Below, piece after piece: positions 8,607 through 16,791 of a stretch of DNA of 41,865 bases. The stretch lies in contig MWZA01000064.1 of assembly GCA_002050455.1 (NCBI GenBank), positions 1-41,865 on the forward strand, given 5' to 3'. The notes below the pieces were generated by a model that was not told the origin of the DNA, ran no database searches, and was given only the letters and a program-made list of their open reading frames with translations. How positions within the stretch are numbered: the stretch's first letter is position 1; every line of letters starts with the position of its first letter. Origin of the DNA: Acidobacteria bacterium 5-1 (GTDB lineage: Bacteria > Acidobacteriota > Blastocatellia > Pyrinomonadales > Pyrinomonadaceae). A program made the translations under genes and the position numbers.

Positions 8607-8840
8607 ATGCCGAATGTTTTAGTCAGAGATGTCGAACCGGAAGTTCTCGAAAAAATCAAAAAACGCGCCGCCAAAAACGGGCGTTCCCTGCAAACCGAAG
8701 TGCAGATTATTTTAAAAGATGCCGCCGCCAAACCTGAGCCTTTATCCGATCTCGAAACAGCGCGGAAAATCAGAAGTATGTTGAATGTGAAAAATCAAAG
8801 CGACAGTGCCGAACTTCTCCGTGAGGACAGGCAGCGATGA
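8607..8840 (+). CDS. FitA/VapB-like ribbon-helix-helix antitoxin
   Basis: A 77-residue antitoxin that should bind and neutralise the PIN-domain toxin encoded next and repress its own promoter. The N-terminal strand MPNVLVRDVEPEVLEKIKKR followed by AAKNGRSLQTEVQIIL is the ribbon-helix-helix pattern of FitA-type antitoxins. The Lys/Arg-rich tail ending LLREDRQR would be the toxin-binding region. An AGGAG sequence lies about 12 bp upstream. Its stop overlaps the toxin start (ATGA), the usual coupling in such pairs. The pair is unusual in lying between the two subunit genes of a type III restriction-modification system. Confidence 0.9.
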   Translation: MPNVLVRDVEPEVLEKIKKRAAKNGRSLQTEVQIILKDAAAKPEPLSDLETARKIRSMLNVKNQSDSAELLREDRQR

Positions 8841-9253
8841 TAATAGTTTCGGACGCTAGCGTCGCGGTGAAATGGTATGCCGCCGAAATTTATACTGCCG
8901 AAGCCGAAAAAATTTTAGACGGCACTTATGAGATTCACGCGCCGGAACTGATTATGCCGGAATTCGGAAGTATCATCTGGAAAAAATTTCGCCGAAACGA
9001 TTTAACCGAAAAGGAAGTGGACACGATAATTACCGCTTTTAGTCGACAAAACATCATTTTCCATTCTCATAAACTTTTATTGAAATCGGCTTTTACGCTG
9101 GCGCGGCAAACAGGGCAAACCGTTTATGATTGTTCATATCTGGTCTTGGCGGTTTCCTTAGCCTGTGAATTCGTAACCGCCGACGAGCGGTTTTATAAGG
9201 CATTGGAGAAAACAAAACTCAAAAAACATCTGCTTTGGATCGGCGACATTTAA
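8837..9253 (+). CDS. VapC-like PIN-domain toxin
   Basis: A 138-residue PIN-domain ribonuclease. PIN toxins coordinate metal with a cluster of acidic residues. Here D6 in VSDASVAVKWY, E42 in LIMPEFGSIIWK, D98 in TVYDCSYLVLA and D116 in TADERFY occupy the expected places, so it looks catalytically intact. Likely targets are tRNA or rRNA, as for other VapC proteins, but this cannot be read here. It overlaps the antitoxin by 4 bp and is followed 12 bp later by the restriction subunit. The arrangement could stabilise the restriction locus by post-segregational killing (inference). Confidence 0.92.
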   Translation: MIIVSDASVAVKWYAAEIYTAEAEKILDGTYEIHAPELIMPEFGSIIWKKFRRNDLTEKEVDTIITAFSRQNIIFHSHKLLLKSAFTLARQTGQTVYDCSYLVLAVSLACEFVTADERFYKALEKTKLKKHLLWIGDI

Positions 9254-9265
9254 GGGCGAAAACAA

Positions 9266-11914
9266 ATGGCGAAAAAAACAAATCAAGTCAGTTTGGATTT
9301 TGCGTTTTATCAAAGTCTGAAACAATTTTACGACGAAAATCGGCGTTTTATTCGTTCGCACTATAAAGATTTGTCAAAAAAGTTTCTCGATTTTAACGAT
9401 CCGAAGGAAAACGACGCTTATTTGAGAGAACCGCAGTTTGAAGCGTTGGAAATTTATATTTTTCTCAAGGAATTCTGCAATAACACTTCCGTTCATCGCC
9501 TGTTCCGCGATTGGTTCGAGAAAAAAGACATTTTTGAGCGGCGTTCCGCGATTTCGCATCGCGCTCTGCAAGGCTCGCTTTTCGATACCGTTACAGAACT
9601 GCAATACGAAAATCTTTACAAGCGAATGCAGAAAAATTCGCGCAAATACTCGAATTACATCTACGCGCTGACAATGGGAACGGGCAAAACGATTCTGATG
9701 GCAACGTGCATTTTTTACGAATTTCTGCTCGCCAACAAATTCCCGTTCGACGAAAAATTTTGCCACAACGCGCTCGTCTTCGCGCCCGACAAAACCGTGC
9801 TTCATTCGTTGCGGGAAATTGTCGAATTCGACAAATCGCTCGTTGTGCCGAAGGAATATGTCAATTGGCTCGACACGCATCTGAAATTTCACTTTTTGGA
9901 CGATGCCGGAACGACGTTAAATCTTTTGGATAAATCGAAATTCAACATCGTTATCTCGAACACGCAGAAAATAATCCTAAAAAAACAGCACAAAGAAAAA
10001 GCCGCCGCCGACAACTTTTTCGGCTCGGAAAAAGACACGCACGAAAGGGAAAACGCCGAGCCGACCATTTATGACGACATCGCCGCGCTGTTGGCGGAAG
10101 AACCGGAAGACGAAAAAGACCTTGCCACGAACCAGCGTTTTGAAAAACTAAAACGCCTCAGCCAACTCGGAATTTACGTTGACGAAGCGCACCACGCCTT
10201 CGGCGACGCGCTGGCAAAAGATATGGGCATCAAAACCGCCAAAACGAGTTTGCGCCTGACGATTGACGAACTCGCCGCAAGTTTAGAGCGGAGCGGCACG
10301 CGCATTGTTGCCTGTTACAACTACACGGGAACGCCATATGTCGGCGATCAGGTTTTACCGGAAGTCGTCTATGCCTACGGATTGCAGGAAGCTATCGAAA
10401 AAGGAATGCTCAAAAAGGTGAAACGGCACGGCTACACGAATCCGAAATCCGAAGAGTTCGTCCAACTTGCGATTGATAATTTTATTGAGAGCGTAACCGA
10501 AAACGGAGAATTTATTCGCCCCGAAGGGATTTTGCCGAAAATGGCTTTTTTCGCGCCGACGGTTGAAGATTTAAACAGCGAACTGCGTCCGGCAGTCGAA
10601 AAAGCCATCGCTAAACACGGATTTTCTTCCGACAAAATTCTAATCAACGTCGGCGATCCGAAGCTAACGACAAATGACGAAATCCGCGAATTTAACAATC
10701 TCGACAAACCTTCATCAGACAAGCAGTTTATTTTGCTGGTCAACAAAGGACGCGAAGGCTGGAACTGCCGTTCACTGTTCGGTGTTGCGCTGTTCCGCAA
10801 ACCGAAATCGAAAGTCTTCGTTTTGCAAGCGACGATGCGCTGTCTTCGCTCCATTGGCGACCGCCAGCACACCGGACAAATTTATCTGAGCGACGAAAAT
10901 TTGCAGATTCTCGAAGACGAACTCCAGCAGAATTTCCGCATCAGCGGCGAAGAACTAGAAAATGCCGGAAAGGACAAGGAAACAGTAGAAGTCCGCGTCG
11001 TGCCGCCGCCGGTGAAAATTAAAATAAAAAGAATTTCCACGCGCTACGAGATGCGCGATAAAAAAATAAAAGACGGATTTTCCCTCGACCTTGAACATTA
11101 CGATACGAGCCGCTACAAACTTCTACACATCGAACAGCAAGGCTTACAAGAGCATACTTCCGCCGCGTTCAAAAAGATCGAAGACTTAACCGATTTGCGC
11201 CAAAAAAGAGTTTTTGGTGAATTAACTTTAGTTGCCGAAATCGCCCGTTATCTGAATTTGCGCCCGCTCGAAGTTGAAGAAATTCTCGCCAAAACAAAAG
11301 AAGGAATCGAAGGCATTTTAGAACATATAAATGAGTTCAACGAGGTGCTTTACGATGCCGTCATCCCGAAAATCTTCGACGCGCTTTACGATTTGCGCGA
11401 ATTCAAATCGGAAGACGAACACGAAATCGAACTCGTCAAACAGCCACCGTTCGGCAAGGATTTTTACTCAATCCGTGCCGCGCAAGATAAGATAATTCGC
11501 AATATTGACCAAAAAGTAGGCGTTCTCGCACCGAAAAGTTTTCACCTCGATGCTTATTGCTTCGACTCAAATCCCGAAAATGCTCTATTTCTCGATTTGC
11601 TGTCGGACGAAAAAGTGAAAAAAGTTTATTTCACTGGAATGCTGACGCACGGGCAGACAGACTTTTTTATTCAATACATTGATCCCGAATCACACACCGT
11701 CAAACGATATTACCCGGATTTTCTCGTCCAGCTCGAAGATGATTCGTGGCTCATCGTTGAAGTCAAAGGCGATAATCTCATCGAAGCATCCGTCGTGCAG
11801 GCAAAAGCACAATACGCCCGCCAACTCGCCTCAGCCAGCAATATGACTTACAAAATCATCAAGGGAACTGATGCCGAGAGCGGTAATTATAATCAGCTTT
11901 TTAGCATAGATTAA
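9266..11914 (+). CDS. res: Type III restriction enzyme Res subunit (SF2 helicase-nuclease)
   Basis: An 882-residue DNA translocase and nuclease that, together with Mod, cuts unmodified DNA. The Walker A motif TMGTGKT lies at 136-142 and the Walker B/DEAH box VDEAHH at 305-310. Later helicase motifs are seen in NYTGTPYVG, NKGREGWNCRSL and MRCLRSIGDRQHTGQIY. The C-terminus has a PD-(D/E)XK nuclease core: YYPDFLV (D818) and LIVEVKGDN (E832, K834). Length is normal for Res, and no stop or shift is seen. Because the cognate Mod has lost its catalytic half, and Res relies on Mod for site recognition, the protein is probably idle unless Mod activity is provided elsewhere in the genome. Confidence 0.92.
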   Translation: MAKKTNQVSLDFAFYQSLKQFYDENRRFIRSHYKDLSKKFLDFNDPKENDAYLREPQFEALEIYIFLKEFCNNTSVHRLFRDWFEKKDIFERRSAISHRALQGSLFDTVTELQYENLYKRMQKNSRKYSNYIYALTMGTGKTILMATCIFYEFLLANKFPFDEKFCHNALVFAPDKTVLHSLREIVEFDKSLVVPKEYVNWLDTHLKFHFLDDAGTTLNLLDKSKFNIVISNTQKIILKKQHKEKAAADNFFGSEKDTHERENAEPTIYDDIAALLAEEPEDEKDLATNQRFEKLKRLSQLGIYVDEAHHAFGDALAKDMGIKTAKTSLRLTIDELAASLERSGTRIVACYNYTGTPYVGDQVLPEVVYAYGLQEAIEKGMLKKVKRHGYTNPKSEEFVQLAIDNFIESVTENGEFIRPEGILPKMAFFAPTVEDLNSELRPAVEKAIAKHGFSSDKILINVGDPKLTTNDEIREFNNLDKPSSDKQFILLVNKGREGWNCRSLFGVALFRKPKSKVFVLQATMRCLRSIGDRQHTGQIYLSDENLQILEDELQQNFRISGEELENAGKDKETVEVRVVPPPVKIKIKRISTRYEMRDKKIKDGFSLDLEHYDTSRYKLLHIEQQGLQEHTSAAFKKIEDLTDLRQKRVFGELTLVAEIARYLNLRPLEVEEILAKTKEGIEGILEHINEFNEVLYDAVIPKIFDALYDLREFKSEDEHEIELVKQPPFGKDFYSIRAAQDKIIRNIDQKVGVLAPKSFHLDAYCFDSNPENALFLDLLSDEKVKKVYFTGMLTHGQTDFFIQYIDPESHTVKRYYPDFLVQLEDDSWLIVEVKGDNLIEASVVQAKAQYARQLASASNMTYKIIKGTDAESGNYNQLFSID

Positions 11915-11922
11915 AATGATGC

Positions 11923-11965
11923 TTCTTACGCATACAATTCTAAATTAAAGAGAGAAGCGTAAGAA
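11923..11965. terminator. Possible bidirectional terminator between convergent genes
   Basis: TTCTTACGC (11923-11931) and GCGTAAGAA (11957-11965) form a perfect 9-bp inverted repeat with a 25-nt AT-rich loop. It spans the 25-bp gap between Res and the convergent peptidase gene and enters the last codons of the latter. No strong U tract is present, so terminator function is tentative. Confidence 0.4.
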
Positions 11966-12692
11966 CTCCGTTATAGTTCGGCATAGAAATAGATTCTTCC
12001 CAAATCTGTAAATCCGATTGAAGATTGTCATCAGAAACCCACGTTTCAGCATAGACAGCCTTTTCACCTTCTTGATTCGAGTTGTCCTTAAATAGTTGAT
12101 AGGCTACGGAATCGTTATCTAAATCTTTTTTTGGAATAAAAAAATTGAAATTCTCATTTTTCTTAACCCATTCAATTCTGCCATCAATGCTCCAAATAAC
12201 CGCACAAGATTCGTCCGTAACTTCCGAACATTTTAATAATGTTGCAGTCAGTGAAGTATTAAAGTTTTTTGCTATTGCTTTTGCAGTTTCAATACTAACT
12301 TTGTTATTAATTATTTGATAAATTTCATTTTTTGGAAGTAAAAGCTCTGAAGCAAATCTGTTAGCCTCAATTTCCTGCAAATTTATTCTATTGCTCCAAG
12401 ACTCAATTTCTTTAGACTTACATTTTACCGAACCGTGACTTGGCAAAACGAAATGCGCAATTTCGTGGCAAATTGTAAAATTTCTTCGACCTATTTCTCT
12501 AATATTTTTATTTATTGAAATGATGCCCTTTGCTCTATCAACCCGAAATACTAATGCCCCTTCCAAATTTTCAAAATCAACTTCCTCAATCCTAAGCCGC
12601 AAACGCGCAGCAACTGCTTCAGGATTGTCAGCGCGTTTTATTTTAAGTTCTGCTAGTAGAGAACGGGCAAAATCTTCCGGTTCATAGTTCAA
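11940..12692 (-). CDS. ImmA/IrrE-family zinc metallopeptidase
   Basis: A 250-residue protein. The zinc-binding motif HEIAH is at 76-80 (TICHEIAHFVLP), and the third ligand region is EIEANRFASELLLP near 107-120, the classic ImmA/IrrE (COG2856) pattern. Family members cleave repressors or other regulators to switch on mobile-element or stress genes. The start is a TTG at 12692, supported by an AAGGAG sequence 9 bp upstream that overlaps the stop of the preceding gene. The C-terminal ~100 residues have no motif I recognise. It is last in a three-gene leftward unit with a sigma factor, so its substrate may be a regulator of this island or the 141-residue neighbour (inference). The DNA here is visibly more AT-rich than Mod/Res. 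Confidence 0.85.
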   Translation of the reverse strand: MNYEPEDFARSLLAELKIKRADNPEAVAARLRLRIEEVDFENLEGALVFRVDRAKGIISINKNIREIGRRNFTICHEIAHFVLPSHGSVKCKSKEIESWSNRINLQEIEANRFASELLLPKNEIYQIINNKVSIETAKAIAKNFNTSLTATLLKCSEVTDESCAVIWSIDGRIEWVKKNENFNFFIPKKDLDNDSVAYQLFKDNSNQEGEKAVYAETWVSDDNLQSDLQIWEESISMPNYNGVLTLLSLI

Positions 12693-12698
12693 ATTTAT

Positions 12699-13124
12699 TT
12701 ACTCCTTAATCTTGTCTTTCATATCTTCAATAATATGTTCATCCTTTTCTGATGCTTGTTCAGAATCTTTTGGACGATGTGCATAAGCTATTTGGCTGTT
12801 ATTGCCTACTGCTCCGGCAATTATTCCGGGAATCCAATTGTCCGGCTCGGTTTCAACGAGCGACTGTTTTTGATAATTTGTGATACTCCTTATTGCTCTG
12901 TTCAAATTATCTATATTGTTATCACCGTTTGCATATCGCTCCCTTACTTCCTCTTGCATTTTGGATTTCAGTTTTTCTACTAAACTTTCAGCCGAAAGCC
13001 CGTAAGATTCGATTATTTCTTCTGCAAGCTCCTCATCAAAATCATCTTCACTTCCAAATATTGCGTCCTCGATTTTTTCCCGTTCTGTTTTTCCATCTAA
13101 GAACGAGTCTTTTTTTTCTTTCAT
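12699..13124 (-). CDS. Acidic protein of unknown function between sigma factor and peptidase
   Basis: This 141-residue protein is not recognised. It is strongly charged: a Lys/Glu-rich start, an acidic stretch (GSEDDFDEELAEEIIES), a predicted helical middle, a Gly/Ala/Asn segment near residue 105 and a charged C-terminal helix. No signal peptide, membrane helix or cysteine is seen. A purine-rich AAGGAAGGA ribosome-binding site precedes the ATG. It lies 28 bp after the sigma factor gene and 6 bp before the ImmA-like peptidase gene, so the three are almost certainly co-transcribed. By position it could be an anti-sigma or adaptor protein and a candidate substrate for the peptidase. This is a guess from context only. 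Confidence 0.7.
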   Translation of the reverse strand: MKEKKDSFLDGKTEREKIEDAIFGSEDDFDEELAEEIIESYGLSAESLVEKLKSKMQEEVRERYANGDNNIDNLNRAIRSITNYQKQSLVETEPDNWIPGIIAGAVGNNSQIAYAHRPKDSEQASEKDEHIIEDMKDKIKE

Positions 13125-13152
13125 ATTTCGTCCTTCCTTTTATTTCACTTAA

Positions 13153-13716
13153 TCAATTCGTTTTTTTATGATTGCGATTGTAATTCAATCTTTTTTTTCG
13201 CCTGTGAAATTCGTCAACTGAGATGCCAAGCAAAACTGCAATGTTTCTTGGCTCTAACTCTTCACAATGAACAACTGCATCAACAATATCTTTCAATTCC
13301 GTTTCACCATTTGTAAATTGATAGTAATGTTCCGCAGTTTCAAGTTTTTCAGCATCCTTTAATGTCTTTGTATCAATCAGAATATTTTCTACTTCCGCTT
13401 TTTTGCTGTCATCCATATCCTCTATAGGATTTGTTGTTTTGTGAGATGATTTGCGAAACAAATCAATGACCTTATTTTTCATTATTGTTTTGGTCAGGTA
13501 AAAACATTCGTCTTGAGATTTCGGACTGTAATTTTTTCCTAATTTGTCAAAAAGCTCTATTACGGCTGCAACAGCAACATTATCAATTGTTTCGCCCGTT
13601 CCGGTTATTACCAAATCTTTACTGACTTTAAAGTGTCCTATACCCCAATCAGTTAACCTTAACATCAGATTTTTCCAATCAATCGTATCAACTGAAATGT
13701 GTTGCGAAGATTTCAT
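13153..13716 (-). CDS. ECF-like RNA polymerase sigma factor
   Basis: A 187-residue protein with the two-domain layout of extracytoplasmic-function sigma factors. Region 2 is suggested by DNVAVAAVIELFDKLG followed by CFYLTKTIMKNKVIDLFRKSS (about residues 47-92). Region 4 is the helix-turn-helix ELEPRNIAVLLGISVDEFHRRKKRL near the C-terminus. A charged linker separates them. Similarity is clear in pattern but divergent, so this may be a specialised phage-like or island sigma factor. It opens the leftward unit with the 141-residue protein and the ImmA-type peptidase and is transcribed divergently from the ubiquitin-like operon. It may control that operon (inference). No anti-sigma factor with a membrane helix is adjacent. 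Confidence 0.75.
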   Translation of the reverse strand: MKSSQHISVDTIDWKNLMLRLTDWGIGHFKVSKDLVITGTGETIDNVAVAAVIELFDKLGKNYSPKSQDECFYLTKTIMKNKVIDLFRKSSHKTTNPIEDMDDSKKAEVENILIDTKTLKDAEKLETAEHYYQFTNGETELKDIVDAVVHCEELEPRNIAVLLGISVDEFHRRKKRLNYNRNHKKTN

Positions 13717-13875
13717 ATTTGATTCGGCTTCATATTTAAAAAGCGTATGAGAAATGTTTTTTTGGAGAAATTTTATTTTTTCGTCAAAAGTGACTTTCTG
13801 AATCGCTTAGATAATAGGGGACAGTGAAAATACTTTCCTCAAATTTAAATAATTATACACAGGACGGTTAAAATT
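13717..13875. promoter_or_regulatory. Divergent control region of the sigma/ImmA and Ubl operons
   Basis: This 159-bp AT-rich interval separates two divergent start codons and must hold promoters for both. On the plus strand an AGGA ribosome-binding site precedes the Ubl start, and TTATACA near 13852-13858 is a possible -10 element without a good -35. I cannot identify a convincing sigma-70 pair, which would fit use of the neighbouring alternative sigma factor. Confidence 0.4.
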
Positions 13876-14418
13876 ATGAAAGTAACAGAAAAAACAGAAA
13901 AAACAGAAAATAACGAAATTCAGTTGTTCGTCCAAGGCGAAGGCATTACCGAAATACAGCTTGTGCGTATTCCCGAAAAATCTACTTTGGGTGAACTTGT
14001 CAGGAAATTAAATTTAGTTTTTATGGAAGCCAATGCAACGGCAGGCGATGATTTTATATTTCTGCTCGAAGATTCCGAACGCGAATTGAAATCCGATAAA
14101 ACTATCAAAGAACTCGGTATTAAAAACCGGGAACGCATTCATATTCACAGTTGCCGCAAAATAAAAGTCGGCGTGAATTTTAACGGAAAAGAAGCCGGTC
14201 ATTCATTTCCGCCGTCGAAGACAATTGCCAAAGTTAAACGCTGGGCGGATAAGCAATTTGGAATTGAAGGAGTTGACGCGACCGAACACGCTCTCCAAAT
14301 CTGCGGAACAGCTAAACGACCGGACGAAGATGTTCATATCGGGTCGCTCGTCCAAAGCCCGAATTGTCAAGTTAGTTTTGACTTAGTGCCGAAGAAACGG
14401 GTCGAGGGGGCAATTTAA
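13876..14418 (+). CDS. Tandem ubiquitin-like (beta-grasp) protein
   Basis: A 180-residue protein made of two beta-grasp units, about residues 14-92 and 93-175. Each begins with paired strands (EIQLFVQGEGITEIQLV; KIKVGVNFNG) followed by a helix (TLGELVRKLN; TIAKVKRWADKQFG), as in prokaryotic Ubl modifiers. It should be activated by the E1 and passed to the E2 encoded downstream. The C-terminus is KKRVEGAI: a single Gly (178) followed by two residues rather than an exposed Gly-Gly, so either the JAB peptidase trims the tail or attachment differs from ubiquitin. The start follows AGGACGG. The stop overlaps the E2 start (TAATG). It lacks an export signal, so it acts in the cytoplasm. Confidence 0.85.
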   Translation: MKVTEKTEKTENNEIQLFVQGEGITEIQLVRIPEKSTLGELVRKLNLVFMEANATAGDDFIFLLEDSERELKSDKTIKELGIKNRERIHIHSCRKIKVGVNFNGKEAGHSFPPSKTIAKVKRWADKQFGIEGVDATEHALQICGTAKRPDEDVHIGSLVQSPNCQVSFDLVPKKRVEGAI

Positions 14419-14903
14419 TGGCTACGCTCACACCTGACGAACGAGTCTTCCGCGAACATCTCGAAGCCGGTCCTTTTCAGAGTGGGGTTGACCGAGGACG
14501 TTGGAACTTGGTTTCAGTCAACTGGTCACATTCTGTTATCGCGGTCAGCGCAGCGTCGCGCCCAAATGCGCCTGATGAGTTTGATTTTCGATTTGAACTT
14601 ACCAATTATCCAGCTGTGCCGCCAACGGCACAGCCTTGGAATTCGGAAAAGAATGCTCCTTTGAAATCTGATAAATGGGCATCGGGCAATGGGCGTGTAT
14701 CGCATGCTTTCAATTCAGGCTATAAAGGCGGAACTTGCTTGTATTTACCTTGTGACCGCGAAGCATTTGATCAAGGACACCAAAATTGGATTCATCAACA
14801 CCCGGAAATGATTTGGTCGCCTGATGGCGACATCACGCAATATTTGAGGATTATTTATGATCTCCTTAATTCAAAAGACTATACGGGGCTTCATAGCTCC
14901 TAA
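14418..14903 (+). CDS. E2-like ubiquitin-conjugating enzyme
   Basis: A 161-residue UBC-fold protein. FDFRFELTNYPAVPP (55-69) matches the strand and YPxxPP turn of E2 enzymes, GGTCLYLP (104-111) places C107 at the catalytic cysteine position (GxxCL), and a Trp-rich segment with WSPDGDITQYLRIIYDLL corresponds to the WSP...I..LL helix after the active site. It therefore looks active rather than an inert variant. The Asn/His normally just before the Cys is less clear. It should accept the Ubl from the E1 as a thioester and transfer it to a target. It sits between Ubl and JAB genes, overlapping both, so the four are translationally coupled. Confidence 0.85.
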   Translation: MATLTPDERVFREHLEAGPFQSGVDRGRWNLVSVNWSHSVIAVSAASRPNAPDEFDFRFELTNYPAVPPTAQPWNSEKNAPLKSDKWASGNGRVSHAFNSGYKGGTCLYLPCDREAFDQGHQNWIHQHPEMIWSPDGDITQYLRIIYDLLNSKDYTGLHSS

Positions 14904-15378
14904 TCACAAACTCAGTTGTTCTGTGAAGCTCTGGAACGAAGGGCTTACAGAATTACGCCGGCGCACGGAAGGCTATCACGAAAGCGGCGCATTTCTGCTC
15001 GGAGCAGAAGACGGTGAGCGGCGCAGAGTCACGCAATTTGCTTACTACGACGACCTCGATCCGAATTCTCTTGAAACAGGCATCGTCGTTTTCGACGGCT
15101 GCGGCTACGGACCGCTCTGGCAACTTTGCCGCGAAACCGGGTTAACGGTCGTCGCCGACGTTCACGTTCATCCGGGCGCGGCACGTCAAAGCCATTCCGA
15201 CTGCACGAACCCGATGATTGCCACAAAGGGACACATCGCTTTGATTGTTCCCGATTTCGCGGAACGAGTTTTTCAACCGTCGAGCTTGGGCGTTTACCAA
15301 TACAAAGGCTCACATAATTGGGATAATTTTACCGGCGCAAAGGCAAAAGATTTTTTCTACGTCGGGTTTTGGGGATGA
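14857..15378 (+). CDS. JAB/JAMM-domain isopeptidase
   Basis: A 173-residue JAB1/MPN-type zinc peptidase. The metal-site residues are in place: E42 in ESGAFLLG, H103 and H105 in DVHVHPG, then S112 and D115 in QSHSD, giving E...HxH...SxxD. In related conjugation operons such enzymes mature the Ubl precursor and remove it from targets. The fact that the Ubl ends with extra residues after its last Gly makes the first role attractive here. The ATG start lies 47 bp inside the E2 gene in another frame; no better start exists before the conserved core. It overlaps the E1 start by 4 bp. It is cytoplasmic. Confidence 0.88.
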   Translation: MISLIQKTIRGFIAPNHKLSCSVKLWNEGLTELRRRTEGYHESGAFLLGAEDGERRRVTQFAYYDDLDPNSLETGIVVFDGCGYGPLWQLCRETGLTVVADVHVHPGAARQSHSDCTNPMIATKGHIALIVPDFAERVFQPSSLGVYQYKGSHNWDNFTGAKAKDFFYVGFWG

Positions 15379-16762
15379 AAATTATGAAAAGTGTCGAATC
15401 AATCGGCGACGAATTAAACCGCACATTAAAAATGGTGCTGGACAGCGGCGAAGCCTCTAGTATTGAGGAAGCACAGCAAATCTTTGAAGGTTATCGGCTG
15501 CAAATTCACATCGGAGGCGATGTCGCTTTCTCACCGACGCTGCAAGCCGCTCTGCTGACCGCCGTCAACACCGGACGACGATGTTTCTTAGGCGGCGTAA
15601 AAGTTATTGGAAAAACGGACGTTGATTTGCAGATTCCGTGGCGACATTGCCAAACTCTGCGCGAAGCGATTCTTAATTTGCAAGCTGAAACAAGCGAAGA
15701 CTTGGATGAAAAATCACCACAAATTTTTATCGGTGACACCGATTCAAAAATTCCAGTGAACGAGTTTGCTGTGCGAGCAACCTTCGACGGCTGGCGCGGC
15801 GGCGTTGTGCCGATGGAAGATAACATTAGATTAAACGAACGTCAGCAGTTTACGCCCGCCGGAGTTTTAGTCGGTTCGCTCGCTGTTTCCGAAGCGTTTC
15901 AATTCGTGCGCGGTCGTAACGCTTTAGCCGGTCACAGAGCGGTTGGTTTATCTTTATGGCGACCAGACTCAGAAGCGTCGTGGCTCGATGAAAAAGAAAA
16001 CGGACCCGCGCTCGAAATACTGCCGTCGCGCCTGTGGCTAATCGGACTGGGACATTTAGGGCAAGCTTGTCTCTGGACGCTTGGTTTTTTGCCGTATGCC
16101 AATCCAAGTGAAGTGTTGCTAGTTCTTCACGATTTCGACACGCTGGTTGCGGCGAACGACAGTACTTCGCCGCTCACAAATAAAAAAATTGTCAGTCGAA
16201 AAAAGACGCGGGCGATGGCTGATTGGTGTGAAGAACGAGGCTTTCGCACTTCAATTGTCGAACGCCCTTTCGCCCCGAATTTAAGATTGAGGGCGACGAC
16301 CCGCGCATCGCTTTGTGCGGCGTTGACAATGAAAACGCACGGGCAATACTTGAGGATGTCGGCTTTGCCAAGATAATCGAAGCTGGGTTAGGAAAAGGAA
16401 CAGAAGAATACTTAGCCTTTCAATTACACACTTTTCCGGCAAGTAAAACGGCGCGACAAATATGGGGTAACGACACGATAACCTCTCCCCAATCGCCCGC
16501 GTTGGAAAAACCTGCTTATCAAGCTCTGGTTGCCGAAGGCTTGGACAAATGCGGTTTGACGCTGCTCGCCAACCGCTCGGTGGGAGCTTCTTTCGTCGGC
16601 ACTTTCACTTCTTCGCTGATTGTCGCCGAGCTTTTAAGAATTACGATGGGCGAATGCAGTTACGAAGTAATAGACGGCACACTACGTTCGCTTGAAAATA
16701 GAAATGTGTTCGTCGCTCAGAAACAGTCGTCTTTTAATGCCGGTTTTACGACAGCCGGATAG
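15375..16762 (+). pseudogene. E1-like (ThiF-fold) activating enzyme with a one-base frameshift
   Basis: This enzyme would adenylate the Ubl C-terminus and load it on the E2. A unique ~215-residue N-terminal region precedes a ThiF Rossmann domain: nucleotide loop GLGHLG (about 224-229), then VLHDFDTLVAANDS with the acidic residues of E1 strands. After ERPFAPN the frame is lost near 16280-16282, where TTT appears to replace TTTT. The downstream frame resumes with FKIEGDDPRIALCGVDNENA and continues to LDKCGLTLLANRSVGASFVG, whose Cys is the best candidate for the thioester. Restored, the protein is 462 residues. As read, translation gives a truncated 333-residue product. ATG 15375 overlaps the JAB stop. 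It could be a base error, a null mutation or, less likely, programmed -1 frameshifting. Confidence 0.88.
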
Positions 16763-16791
16763 AGATATAAAAAATAAAAAGAATTGAGTTT

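Noticed and set aside
16276-16284. Programmed -1 frameshift site in E1 (G AAT TTA)
   Set aside because: The first base is G rather than A, so the P-site tRNA would not re-pair well, and no clear stimulatory hairpin was spotted. An error or mutation is simpler, so it is kept only as an alternative.
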